The notes under the pieces are model-generated. The model was not told the DNA's origin and did no database searches. It was given only the letters and a program-made list of their open reading frames with translations. 13,595 nucleotides of DNA from Bacillota bacterium (GTDB lineage: Bacteria; Bacillota; Clostridia; Clostridiales; Clostridiaceae). The stretch is from NCBI GenBank assembly GCA_023445445.1, contig JAEXLD010000074.1, forward strand, positions 1 to 13,595. The letters run 5' to 3'. Position numbers and translations under genes: made by a program. Of this stretch, positions 1 to 7,743 are shown piece by piece. Each line of letters opens with the position of its first letter. The first letter of the stretch is position 1.

Positions 1-25
1 AATACAAAGAGAGTTCATTCATCAA

Positions 26-60
26 TAGATTACAGAACTCCAAACGAGTTCTATAATCTA
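26..60 (-). repeat. 15-bp inverted repeat (hairpin) at left edge
   Basis: Arms at 26-40 and 46-60 with a 5-base loop pair over all 15 positions if the one non-Watson-Crick pair is read on the minus strand, where it is G-U rather than C-A. That suggests it acts, if at all, in minus-strand RNA. No U-tract follows on either strand, so it is not a textbook intrinsic terminator. A further GAGTTC at 11-16 could pair with GAACTC at 35-40 instead. It lies about 110 bases past the stop of the radical SAM gene, and the next gene is outside the window. Confidence 0.6.
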
Positions 61-111
61 AAGAATTGTAATTTTAAGAATAACTTAGTAATCAGTGTAT
101 AAGGTCCCATT

Positions 112-169
112 TGAGGGGGCCAATCCGTTTTTCATTCTACATTATTCATTTTTCATTCTGCGCTAGCAG
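112..169. repeat. degenerate short direct repeats and small hairpins after the radical SAM gene
   Basis: Bases 128-159 are built of imperfect repeats of TTCATT-type units (AATGAA on the minus strand). They are flanked on the right by the small palindrome CTGC-gcta-GCAG (158-169), which abuts the stop codon at 170-172. On the left is a GC-rich patch around 103-122 in which GGTCCC and GGGGCC can pair through a G-U. The GC-rich patch and the repetitive run stand out from the surrounding AT-rich DNA. It resembles a fragment of a dispersed non-coding element, but a single copy cannot prove that. No coding sequence is visible in 1-169. Confidence 0.4.
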
Positions 170-1066
170 TTAAACTCCTTCAAAATTAAACAATGGTATA
201 AAGCTTTCACTATCAGTTCCTGCTTCTTGAATAAATCCATTTTTAACCCCTATACTTAAAGCATAGTCAATAAGAGCTTCGTAATGTTGTTGATTTAAAG
301 GCTTATTTATTTCTGGATATTCCTTTACATGCTCTAATGGAGTGTATTGATTCATAATACTAATATAAACTTTATCTCCATATGTATTATGTATATAATC
401 TATTATCTTTTTAGAGTCAAATAGAAGGCCTGGTAACATAAGATGCCTTATTATTACTCCCTTTTGAATAATTCCATTTTCATCGAATTTAACATTTCCA
501 ACTTGATTTATCATTTCATTAATCGCAGCTTTAGCATAAATAAAATAATCCTTAGCCTTTGAATACTTACTTGAATATTTAGTGTCAAAATACTTCATAT
601 CCGGTAAGTATACATCTATATATCCTTTAAGTAATCTTATTGTTTCTACTTTTTCATATCCACTACTATTATAAATAATAGGAAGCTTTAACCCCTTAGA
701 CCTAGCTATTTTTATAGCTTCAATTATTTGTGCAACATAATGAGTTGGAGTAACTAAATTTATATTTAATGCCCCTTTATCTTGAAGTTCTATAAATATT
801 TCTGCTAATCTTTCTATAGTTATTTCTTTTCCCCATTCACATTGACTTATATTATAATTTTGACAAAATACACATTTTAATGTGCAATGAGAAAAAAATA
901 CTGTTCCAGATCCTATATCACCTGATATACATGGCTCTTCCCAATAATGAAGGGCAGCTCTAGCTACCCTTATTTTATCTCCAGCTCCACAAAATCCTCT
1001 TTTCCCATTTAATCTATTTGCTCCACAATTTCTTGGGCACAATTTACAACTTTCCAACAATTCCAC
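170..1066 (-). CDS. PflX-type radical SAM protein (pyruvate formate-lyase activase-related)
   Basis: A 298-residue radical SAM protein. The CxxxCxxC cluster motif is at C61, C65 and C68, inside the context FSHCTLKCVFCQN, and should bind the [4Fe-4S] cluster that cleaves S-adenosylmethionine. A cysteine-rich N-terminus (C7, C10, C14, C26, with CPRNCG and GFCGAG) matches the PflX group (COG1313), homologous to pyruvate formate-lyase activating enzymes. The substrate of this group is not established, so I assign no specific reaction. The start is GTG at 1066-1064, with GGAG nine bases upstream; the nearby ATG at 1073 is out of frame. The gene lies 42 bases after uvrB with no terminator between them, so it is probably co-transcribed with uvrB. 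Family confidence is high, function low. Confidence 0.85.
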   Translation of the reverse strand: MELLESCKLCPRNCGANRLNGKRGFCGAGDKIRVARAALHYWEEPCISGDIGSGTVFFSHCTLKCVFCQNYNISQCEWGKEITIERLAEIFIELQDKGALNINLVTPTHYVAQIIEAIKIARSKGLKLPIIYNSSGYEKVETIRLLKGYIDVYLPDMKYFDTKYSSKYSKAKDYFIYAKAAINEMINQVGNVKFDENGIIQKGVIIRHLMLPGLLFDSKKIIDYIHNTYGDKVYISIMNQYTPLEHVKEYPEINKPLNQQHYEALIDYALSIGVKNGFIQEAGTDSESFIPLFNFEGV

Positions 1067-1108
1067 TTTTCATCACTCCAGATTTCTTCAAAACTTTTCA
1101 TAACACTA

Positions 1109-3082
1109 TTATTTTTTACCTTTTAAATCATTAATAATATCACGTAGTTCTGCTGCTCTTTCAAATTGTAAATTCTTAGCTGCTTCCATCATTTCTTCAG
1201 TATATTTCTTAATTAATTTCTTCTTATCCTTTTCTGAAACTACCTTACTACTTTCAGCACTATATTCAATCTTATCTTCAGCTATCTTAGTTGCTTCTAT
1301 TACATCTCTAACTTCTTTAATTATAGTTTGAGGAACAATTCCATTTTTCTCATTGTATTCCATTTGGATTTTTCTTCTTCTTTCAGTTTCCTTAATAGCT
1401 TTATCCATGGATTTAGTGATATTATCTGCATACATTATTACTCTACTTTCAGAATTTCTAGCTGCTCTACCTATAGTTTGAACTAATGATGTTTCTGAAC
1501 GTAGGAATCCTTCCTTATCAGCATCTAAAATTGCAACCAAGGCTACTTCAGGAATATCTAATCCTTCTCTAAGTAAGTTAATACCTACTAATACATCATG
1601 TTCTCCAAGTCTTAACTCTCTTATAATTTTCATTCTTTCTATAGTCTCTATATCTGAATGCATATATGCAGTCTTTACACCTAAATCCTTTAAATATTTA
1701 GTTAAATCCTCTGCCATTCTCTTAGTTAAAGTAGTTATAAGAACTCTAAATCCCTTTTCAATAGTTTTCTGAATTTCAGCATATAAATCATCTATTTGCC
1801 CCTTTACTGGCCTTATTTCTATAACTGGATCTAATAATCCTGTTGGTCTTATAACCTGCTCCGCTATATTAGTTGAATGATCTAATTCATATTGTGCAGG
1901 TGTAGCACTAACAAATACTACTTGATTTATTTTTTTCTCAAATTCTTCAAACTTTAGTGGTCTATTATCATAGGCACAAGGTAATCTAAAACCATAATCA
2001 ACTAAAGTGTTCTTTCTAGATCTATCACCAGCATACATAGCTCTACATTGTGGTAATGTAACATGACTTTCATCAATAAACATTAAAAAGTCATCTGGAA
2101 AATAATCTAATAAGGTTTGTGGTGGTGTTCCTGGTGCTCTTCCATCTAAAATTCTTGAATAGTTTTCTATTCCACTACAATATCCCATTTCTCTAATCAT
2201 TTCTATATCAAAGTTTGTTCTTTGTCTTAGTCTTTGAGCTTCCAATAACTTTTCTTGGCTATTAAGCTCCTTAAGCCTATCTTCAAGTTCATCTTCAATT
2301 TGGCTTATAGCTTTTTCTAAAACTTCATGAGATGTAGCAAAGTGAGATGCTGGTGAAATAGAAACGTGATTTCTTTCTCCTAAAATATTTCCAGTTAATA
2401 CATCAAATTCTCTAATTCTATCTATTTCATCACCAAAAAACTCAACTCTTATTCCCTTATTAGATGATGATGCAGGAATTATATCTAAGGAATCCCCTCT
2501 TACCCTAAAGCTTCCTCTAGCAAAATCAATATCATTTCTTTCATATTGAATTTCTATAAGCTTTCTAATTATTTCATCTCTATCCTTTATCATTCCAGTT
2601 CTTAATGAAATAGTTAATTTTCTATACTCCTCTGGATTACCTAATCCATATATACATGAAACTGATGCAACTATTATAACATCTCTTCTTTCTAATAATG
2701 CAGAAGTTGCAGAGTGCCTTAACTTATCTATTTCATCATTTATTGATGAATCCTTTTCTATAAATGTATCTGTTTGTGGAACATATGCTTCTGGTTGATA
2801 ATAATCATAATAGGATACAAAGTACTCTACAATATTATTAGGAAAGAATTCTTTAAATTCTGAACATAATTGAGCTGCTAAAGTTTTATTATGAGCTAAA
2901 ACCAGTGTAGGTTTTTGTAACTTCTGAATAATATTTGCCATGGTATAAGTTTTTCCTGAACCCGTTACACCTAATAACGTTTGGTACCTATCTCCATTAT
3001 TTATTGAATTAACTAAACTCTCTATAGCTTGAGGTTGATCTCCAGTTGGTTTAAATTTCGATTCTATTTTAAACTCAGGCAT
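1109..3082 (-). CDS. uvrB: UvrABC system protein B (excinuclease subunit)
   Basis: UvrB is the damage-verifying helicase-like subunit of nucleotide excision repair. It is loaded on DNA by UvrA and then recruits UvrC for incision. At 657 residues it is full length. Visible landmarks are the Walker A GVTGSGKT (38-45), the tyrosine-rich beta-hairpin region YYDYYQPEAY (91-100) that inserts between DNA strands, the helicase motif II DESH (337-340), SATP (392-395), a GRAAR motif VI near residue 540, and a C-terminal UVR domain in the last 45 residues that contacts UvrC. The ATG is preceded by a strong AGGAGG. It has its own extended -10 promoter and an attenuator-like hairpin in the leader. Downstream comes a radical SAM gene rather than uvrA, which is a frequent neighbour of uvrB in clostridia. 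Confidence 0.98.
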   Translation of the reverse strand: MPEFKIESKFKPTGDQPQAIESLVNSINNGDRYQTLLGVTGSGKTYTMANIIQKLQKPTLVLAHNKTLAAQLCSEFKEFFPNNIVEYFVSYYDYYQPEAYVPQTDTFIEKDSSINDEIDKLRHSATSALLERRDVIIVASVSCIYGLGNPEEYRKLTISLRTGMIKDRDEIIRKLIEIQYERNDIDFARGSFRVRGDSLDIIPASSSNKGIRVEFFGDEIDRIREFDVLTGNILGERNHVSISPASHFATSHEVLEKAISQIEDELEDRLKELNSQEKLLEAQRLRQRTNFDIEMIREMGYCSGIENYSRILDGRAPGTPPQTLLDYFPDDFLMFIDESHVTLPQCRAMYAGDRSRKNTLVDYGFRLPCAYDNRPLKFEEFEKKINQVVFVSATPAQYELDHSTNIAEQVIRPTGLLDPVIEIRPVKGQIDDLYAEIQKTIEKGFRVLITTLTKRMAEDLTKYLKDLGVKTAYMHSDIETIERMKIIRELRLGEHDVLVGINLLREGLDIPEVALVAILDADKEGFLRSETSLVQTIGRAARNSESRVIMYADNITKSMDKAIKETERRRKIQMEYNEKNGIVPQTIIKEVRDVIEATKIAEDKIEYSAESSKVVSEKDKKKLIKKYTEEMMEAAKNLQFERAAELRDIINDLKGKK

Positions 3083-3103
3083 ATTTATTACCTCCTTTTT
3101 ATT

Positions 3104-3148
3104 AATAAAAATATTGTCTAGAATTAATTCTAAGTTCTAGACAATATT
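3104..3148 (-). promoter_or_regulatory. attenuator-like hairpin in the uvrB leader
   Basis: A perfect 14-bp inverted repeat has arms at 3110-3123 and 3135-3148 and an 11-base loop. On the minus strand it is followed at once by a U-rich stretch (about 3109-3104), then by the AGGAGG ribosome binding site. It lies downstream of the predicted uvrB promoter (3169-3177), so it would be in the mRNA leader. It could be a terminator/attenuator, an mRNA-stability stem or a protein-binding palindrome. I see no obvious competing antiterminator. Confidence 0.55.
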
Positions 3149-3168
3149 ACTTTAATAATCTATTAAAA

Positions 3169-3177
3169 ATTATATCA
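3169..3177 (-). promoter_or_regulatory. uvrB promoter (extended -10)
   Basis: The minus strand reads TGATATAAT, a perfect TGnTATAAT extended -10 element (hexamer 3174-3169). At 16-18 bases further upstream I find no good -35 hexamer, which extended -10 promoters tolerate. It lies between the esterase terminator and uvrB, giving a leader of about 80 bases. I find no clear GAAC-N4-GTTC LexA box here. Confidence 0.6.
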
Positions 3178-3212
3178 AATAGAAATTTAAAAGTATATAC
3201 ACCTATTTTTTC

Positions 3213-3253
3213 AAAATTAAAATGCTGAAGATACTTTCTATATCTTCAGCATT
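3213..3253 (-). terminator. intrinsic terminator of the esterase gene
   Basis: A perfect 13-bp stem has arms at 3221-3233 and 3241-3253 with a 7-base loop. It is followed on the minus strand by a TTAATTTT stretch. It lies 18 bases past the esterase stop codon, which separates that gene from uvrB. Confidence 0.85.
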
Positions 3254-3270
3254 ATTATAAATTACTTATT

Positions 3271-4065
3271 CTAATTTAATAACCATTGTATAGATGGTTC
3301 TAAATACTTATTCCAGAATTCCCAGTTATGATTTCCTTCATCTTCTTCATAGTAAACATCTACATTATTATCAATTAAAAATTTATGAAAATCTCTATTA
3401 GGCTCAATTAGAAAATCTTCCTTTCCACAAGCTATAAATATTGATGGAATTGATTTATTTTCACTTTTTAATCTTCTAATTAATTCTTCTGGATTATTTT
3501 CACTGTTTTCTAATTCATTTAAATTTCCAAAGGTACTTTCATAATAATAGTAATCAGCTATTGGAGTGCTAAAGCTTTCATCCTTATTCTTAATTTCATT
3601 TATTATCAATGCAGATGAAAGGGCAAAGGCCTTTGAAAAAGTATCATTATACTTTAATGCAGTATGAATTGCTCCAAATCCCCCCATGGAAAAACCACCA
3701 ATATAGGTATCTTCCTTTTTATTAGAAAGACTAAATACCCTTCTTGTGTAATTTACTAACTCTTCACCCACATATGTTGCATATTTACTTCCTACTCCCT
3801 TACCATCTAAATAAAAACTATTGTCTCCATTTGGGAATATAACTACAATATTATATTTTATTGCAAATTCATTAATTTTACTTTCTAAAATCCAGTCCCT
3901 ATTGTTTCCTGAATAACCATGTAATAAAAATAATGTTCTTGTTTCTCTTTTGTAGTTTTCATTATCCTTTATAAATTCTAAAGGAGAATCATTAGGTAGC
4001 AAAATATTAAATGATACAACTCTTCTTAAGCTTTCTGAAAAAAACTCAAATTGACTAAATGCCAT
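3271..4065 (-). CDS. esterase D / tributyrin-esterase-like alpha/beta hydrolase
   Basis: A 264-residue alpha/beta hydrolase of the esterase D / EstA type (COG0627). It probably hydrolyses short-chain acyl esters; the natural substrate cannot be read from sequence. The nucleophile elbow GFSMG puts the catalytic serine at S126. The HGYSGNNRDW segment (49-58) fits the oxyanion-hole loop. D217 (CGKED) and H246 (EGNHNWEFW) complete a plausible triad. No signal peptide or membrane segment is visible, so it should be cytoplasmic. The ATG start has GGAGG seven to eight bases upstream. It is a single-gene unit with an extended -10 promoter and its own terminator. S-formylglutathione hydrolase is a related family, but the residue pattern here is closer to lactococcal EstA-like esterases. 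Confidence 0.88.
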   Translation of the reverse strand: MAFSQFEFFSESLRRVVSFNILLPNDSPLEFIKDNENYKRETRTLFLLHGYSGNNRDWILESKINEFAIKYNIVVIFPNGDNSFYLDGKGVGSKYATYVGEELVNYTRRVFSLSNKKEDTYIGGFSMGGFGAIHTALKYNDTFSKAFALSSALIINEIKNKDESFSTPIADYYYYESTFGNLNELENSENNPEELIRRLKSENKSIPSIFIACGKEDFLIEPNRDFHKFLIDNNVDVYYEEDEGNHNWEFWNKYLEPSIQWLLN

Positions 4066-4109
4066 ATTTATACCTCCATACTTTTAATTCTCAACCCATT
4101 TATTTCTTG

Positions 4110-4118
4110 ATTATACCA
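4110..4118 (-). promoter_or_regulatory. esterase gene promoter (extended -10)
   Basis: The minus strand reads TGGTATAAT, a perfect TGnTATAAT (hexamer 4115-4110), 45 bases before the ATG. The best -35 position gives only ATACCT, so recognition would rest on the extended -10. Confidence 0.6.
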
Positions 4119-4200
4119 CTTCACCTCTTATTAGGTATATGAAATCATTATTTTTAATAATAAATCACATATTTATTTCCTTTTTATCATTTATATTAAC

Positions 4201-4228
4201 AAAAAAAGAAAGCTTAATGCTTTCTTTT
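4201..4228 (-). terminator. intrinsic terminator overlapping the end of the PDZ membrane protein gene
   Basis: A 10-bp stem (arms 4204-4213 and 4219-4228) with a 5-base loop runs, on the minus strand, into a long T tract ending near 4201. The stop codon (4216-4214) is in the loop and the last codons KRKH form the first arm, so the terminator is partly coding. Confidence 0.85.
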
Positions 4229-5482
4229 CATTTCATCTAATACTTTCTTAAAATTATCATTATCAACACTAATTGCACTATCTACTTTTACCATTCTTGG
4301 AACTAATAGCATGCCCACTTTTTTGTCCTTTGGTAATATGCTTAAATCGACTATTTCCCCGGAAATTTTTTTAACCCTAAAAGAAATTTCCTTAATATTC
4401 TCTCTTACAACTTTAAAAATTTCAACTTCTGACAAAACTTTATTCCCATTAACTGATAATATCTTATCTCCTCTTCTTATTCCTGACTTATAAGCTGGAG
4501 AGCTAGGTGCTACCTCTAAAACTGATACTCCATTATCATCAGTAAAATAAATGTATTGTCCTCTTTTTTCAATTTTATTTTGTATCATAATCATAAGTTC
4601 ATGCCCTAAGGGAGCAAATATTACAACAACAATTTGTCCAATTATTCCAAATTCAGCTACTTGAGCTACTAATGCTAATATAACTCCATATATTAATATT
4701 CCAATGCCAGAATAAATAGGCTTTATTGTTTTTGTTTTTGTAAAAGAAACTGAATTATATGATACTACACCATATAAAGGTATAGCTGAAATAATCATTG
4801 AACTTAACATTAATAAAGCTTCAGATCTATTTATTATTGGCCACCAATTGGGAGTTGATATTGAAGATGTAACTGCTGTTGATATATTACTAGTTATAGC
4901 AATAAATATTGCTACTGGTAAAGCCCAATATCTATTATAAGCAAATCCACCCACTATTTTTTCATCTCTATTTGAAAAAACAGGTATAGCTCCTCTTCCG
5001 CCATCCAATATTACTAAAATTCCTTCTACTATGTGCATAACACCAACAAAAGTCATAAGACTTAATATATTTATATTTATGTATGACTCAGTATTTGTAC
5101 TCCTTGCTAAAAAGCTAGCTATAATACTTATAGCTCCTAATACTGCTCCAGAGTAAGAAAAGCAAATAAATCTTTTCTTTATAAAAATTAGTAATATAGA
5201 AATCATAAACATAATTTCTATACCGGAATTTTCATTAAAAATTATTCCTAAAGCACTTAATATTACACTAACTATAGCTCCAGCAATTATTCCTAAAGCT
5301 ATTTGAGATAATGTAAGTTCTAAAGGGGAGTTAATACTCTCCCCAATAGTCATTTTTTGCATCATTGAAATTCTTTTATTTTTTGAATAAAACATCACAC
5401 CTAAAATTACTAGCATAAATATATGCATAGGCTCAACAATAGCATAAGCTACAGTTCTTAATGTATATAGTATTAACTCCAT
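4214..5482 (-). CDS. MinJ-like multi-pass membrane protein with C-terminal PDZ domain
   Basis: A 422-residue integral membrane protein. Roughly nine hydrophobic stretches are visible (about 14-32, 60-82, 88-102, 108-126, 140-160, 186-205, 222-240, 255-275, 277-298). A PDZ domain follows at about 310-385, with SPAYKSGIRRGDKILSVNG as its core. Overall length, multi-pass N-terminus with C-terminal PDZ, and position directly after a CtpB-type peptidase match Bacillus subtilis MinJ. MinJ bridges DivIVA and MinCD in division-site selection. The motif LDGGRGAIP before a GGFAYNRYWALP segment looks like a conserved family signature. The start follows the ctpB stop by 11 bases, and the AGGAGG includes that TAG stop, so the two are translationally linked. 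The MinJ role is inference; a generic PDZ scaffold or a protease partner are alternatives. Confidence 0.75.
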   Translation of the reverse strand: MELILYTLRTVAYAIVEPMHIFMLVILGVMFYSKNKRISMMQKMTIGESINSPLELTLSQIALGIIAGAIVSVILSALGIIFNENSGIEIMFMISILLIFIKKRFICFSYSGAVLGAISIIASFLARSTNTESYININILSLMTFVGVMHIVEGILVILDGGRGAIPVFSNRDEKIVGGFAYNRYWALPVAIFIAITSNISTAVTSSISTPNWWPIINRSEALLMLSSMIISAIPLYGVVSYNSVSFTKTKTIKPIYSGIGILIYGVILALVAQVAEFGIIGQIVVVIFAPLGHELMIMIQNKIEKRGQYIYFTDDNGVSVLEVAPSSPAYKSGIRRGDKILSVNGNKVLSEVEIFKVVRENIKEISFRVKKISGEIVDLSILPKDKKVGMLLVPRMVKVDSAISVDNDNFKKVLDEMKRKH

Positions 5483-5493
5483 TTGTGAGCCTC

Positions 5494-6744
5494 CTATTTT
5501 ATCTTTTCCTTTATAACTTCTAATCCTTTAATAAATTGAGGATCTATATTTCTATCATATTCCTTTTCCAAAATATCCTTTGGAATTTCCACTTCTATAT
5601 CAGGTTTAATTCCTATTTTGTGTATATTTTCCCCATTTGGAGTATAATATTTAGAAGTTGTTACTTTTAATCCGCCATTTCCATCTTTGAATTCTATTAA
5701 TTGTTGAACTATTCCTTTACCAAAGCTAGTAGTTCCAACTATAGTTCCTACTTCATAATCTCTTAATGCTCCAGTTACTACTTCTGAGGCTGATGCACTT
5801 CCACCATCAATTAGTATTACTAATGGCATTCCTTCAGCTTCTCCACCTACTGACTTTGCTTCTTGTTTATTTTCGTACTTATCTATAGTGTAAGTTACTA
5901 TTTCACCCTTAGGTATAAATTGTGATGCAACATTTACTGCCTCATTAAGGGAACCACCTGGGTTTCCTCTTAAATCTAATATCATTCCCTTCATACCTTG
6001 AGATTTTAATTCAACAATCTTATTTTTAAAATCCTTTGCTACATCTTCATCAAAAGAAGATAGTTGTATATATCCAATGTTTCCATCTATAATTTCACCT
6101 TTAACAGAAACAACCTTTATTTCATCTCTCACTATTGCTATATCAAGATAGTCAACTCCTTCTCTTGATACAGTTAAAGTCACTTCTTGACCCTTTTCTC
6201 CCCTAATTTCTGCTATAGTTTTATCTAAATTAGGCTCTATTATTTCATTTCCATTCACCTTTAAAATTATATCTCCAGCCTTCAAACCTGCTTTCTCTGC
6301 TGGCGAACCTTCAATTGGTGCCACAACTGTTATTTTGTTATCCTTTATTCCTAATTGTGCTCCAATCCCTACAAAATGACCTTCAATTTGATCTTCAAAG
6401 GCTTTATATTCACTAGCATTCATAAATACTGTATATGGATCATTTACTGATTGAGTCATTCCCTTAATAGCAGATTCAAGTAAAGTATTGTCATCTAATT
6501 CACCATCATACTTGGTTAATAATGCATCTCTCACTTGAAATAATAATTCATATTTTTTAACATCTTTTACTTCAGTAATATCCTTTGCTACATCTTCACT
6601 AACACTTACTAAACTTAGCCCATTAAAAGCAAATATATTTCCTAAATAAAAAAACATGAAATTTGATAATATAAAAACTAAAATTAATCCTACTATTATC
6701 AAGGGCTTTTTACGTTTCCCCTTATACTCCTTATTCTCCTCCAT
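5494..6744 (-). CDS. S41 C-terminal processing peptidase, CtpB type
   Basis: A 416-residue membrane-anchored serine protease. It has one N-terminal membrane segment (about 14-38) after a lysine-rich cytoplasmic tail, then an extracytoplasmic helical part. A PDZ domain follows (about 120-200, core SPAEKAGLKAGDIILKVNG), and then the S41 catalytic core. The Ser-Lys-Gln triad of CtpB proteases is intact: S318 in GGSASASE, K343 in SFGKG and Q347, with the same 25 and 4 residue spacings as Bacillus CtpB. CtpB in Bacillus cleaves SpoIVFA during sporulation signalling; the target here is unknown. The next gene encodes a PDZ membrane protein in the same transcription unit. GGAAG lies nine bases before the ATG. 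A perfect 18-bp hairpin separates it from ftsX. Confidence 0.93.
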   Translation of the reverse strand: MEENKEYKGKRKKPLIIVGLILVFILSNFMFFYLGNIFAFNGLSLVSVSEDVAKDITEVKDVKKYELLFQVRDALLTKYDGELDDNTLLESAIKGMTQSVNDPYTVFMNASEYKAFEDQIEGHFVGIGAQLGIKDNKITVVAPIEGSPAEKAGLKAGDIILKVNGNEIIEPNLDKTIAEIRGEKGQEVTLTVSREGVDYLDIAIVRDEIKVVSVKGEIIDGNIGYIQLSSFDEDVAKDFKNKIVELKSQGMKGMILDLRGNPGGSLNEAVNVASQFIPKGEIVTYTIDKYENKQEAKSVGGEAEGMPLVILIDGGSASASEVVTGALRDYEVGTIVGTTSFGKGIVQQLIEFKDGNGGLKVTTSKYYTPNGENIHKIGIKPDIEVEIPKDILEKEYDRNIDPQFIKGLEVIKEKIK

Positions 6745-6784
6745 ATTCTAATACTTCCTTTCATAAAACTATAAATATCTTTAT

Positions 6785-6825
6785 AATATAATTTAAGTGG
6801 AGATAAACTCCACTTAAATTATATT
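6785..6825 (-). terminator. 18-bp perfect hairpin between ftsX and ctpB (terminator or attenuator)
   Basis: Arms at 6785-6802 and 6808-6825 are perfectly complementary over 18 bp, with a 5-base loop and a GC-containing top (GTGGAG/CTCCAC). It lies 27 bases past the ftsX stop. The minus-strand sequence after the stem is A/T mixed rather than a clean U-tract, so termination may be partial. It could instead be a processing or stability stem between two cistron pairs. The base of the stem overlaps AT-rich -10-like sequence that might serve ctpB. Confidence 0.45.
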
Positions 6826-6852
6826 ACTTATTCTTTCATTTTATTAATATCT

Positions 6853-7743
6853 TTATACATCTAAGAACTTTCTTAATGCTACTATACTTCCTAATGCACC
6901 TATTACCGCTCCGCCTAATAGGAATATCCAACTTAATGTTCCTAAAACAAAACCTGGTGAAACTAAAGAAACTAAGAACATATTTGATACTATGTATCCA
7001 AATATCCATCTATATAGTGAATATAATAATATACTTGAAAGTAAAGCTCCAACTATACCTATTATCATACCTTCAATTATAAATGGCCATCTTATAAACC
7101 AATCAGTAGCACCTACATACTTCATTATTCCTATTTCTCTTCTTCTAGAATATACTGTAATTTTAGTAGTGTTAGTAATTAAGAATATAGATACTCCAAT
7201 AAATACAACAAATAAAATTAATCCAGCTATTCTAACTCCACCAATAAAAGAACTTATTGTATCAATCATATCTTGCTGATTTGATATATTTTCTACTCCA
7301 GTCATATCTTGTATGGCTGTAGTAATTTCTGAAGCATATTCAGGGTCTTCTAATTTAACTATAAATGAACTTGGAAGTGGATTCTCTTTTAAATCATATC
7401 CTTCTAATAAGCCTTGATTATCTTTTAACATATCCTTTAAGTTAACAAAAGCTTCTTCTTTAGACTCATAAATAACTTCCTTAACACCTTCTAATTCATT
7501 AAGTTTTATTTCTATTTCTCTTTGATCAATTAATTTAATATCATCTTGTAAATAAACCTTAATTTCAAGCTTCGATGCCACATCTTCTATTGCCTTATTA
7601 AAATTCAATCCTAGTAATATAAAAGTACCAAATATAAAGAATGTAATTAGTACAGTAATCATAGCTGCTATACTTAAAGTTCTATTTCTTTTTAAACTCT
7701 TAAAAGCATCTACAAAAAAGTACTTTAATGTATTAAGCTTCAT
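6853..7743 (-). CDS. ftsX: cell division protein FtsX
   Basis: FtsX is the membrane partner of the ATPase FtsE. In Gram-positive bacteria FtsEX transmits ATP hydrolysis to extracellular peptidoglycan hydrolases (CwlO in Bacillus, PcsB in Streptococcus). The 296-residue protein has the expected four membrane segments: about 23-46, 171-191, 220-245 and 268-290. A large extracellular domain (47-168) lies between the first two, and VYSRRREIGIMKYVGAT (197-213) forms the cytoplasmic coupling region. The ATG at 7743 lies inside the end of ftsE (11-base overlap, different frame), so translation is coupled and a 1:1 complex is expected. Confidence 0.96.
   Translation of the reverse strand: MKLNTLKYFFVDAFKSLKRNRTLSIAAMITVLITFFIFGTFILLGLNFNKAIEDVASKLEIKVYLQDDIKLIDQREIEIKLNELEGVKEVIYESKEEAFVNLKDMLKDNQGLLEGYDLKENPLPSSFIVKLEDPEYASEITTAIQDMTGVENISNQQDMIDTISSFIGGVRIAGLILFVVFIGVSIFLITNTTKITVYSRRREIGIMKYVGATDWFIRWPFIIEGMIIGIVGALLSSILLYSLYRWIFGYIVSNMFLVSLVSPGFVLGTLSWIFLLGGAVIGALGSIVALRKFLDV

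Noticed and set aside
3110..3148. LexA (SOS) box in the uvrB leader
   Set aside because: GAAC occurs within the palindrome, but the second half-site does not match GTTC/GTTT at the required spacing.
6745..6852. Forespore sigma-G promoter for ctpB
   Set aside because: A GTATA can be found, but the -10 at the right spacing matches the consensus poorly.
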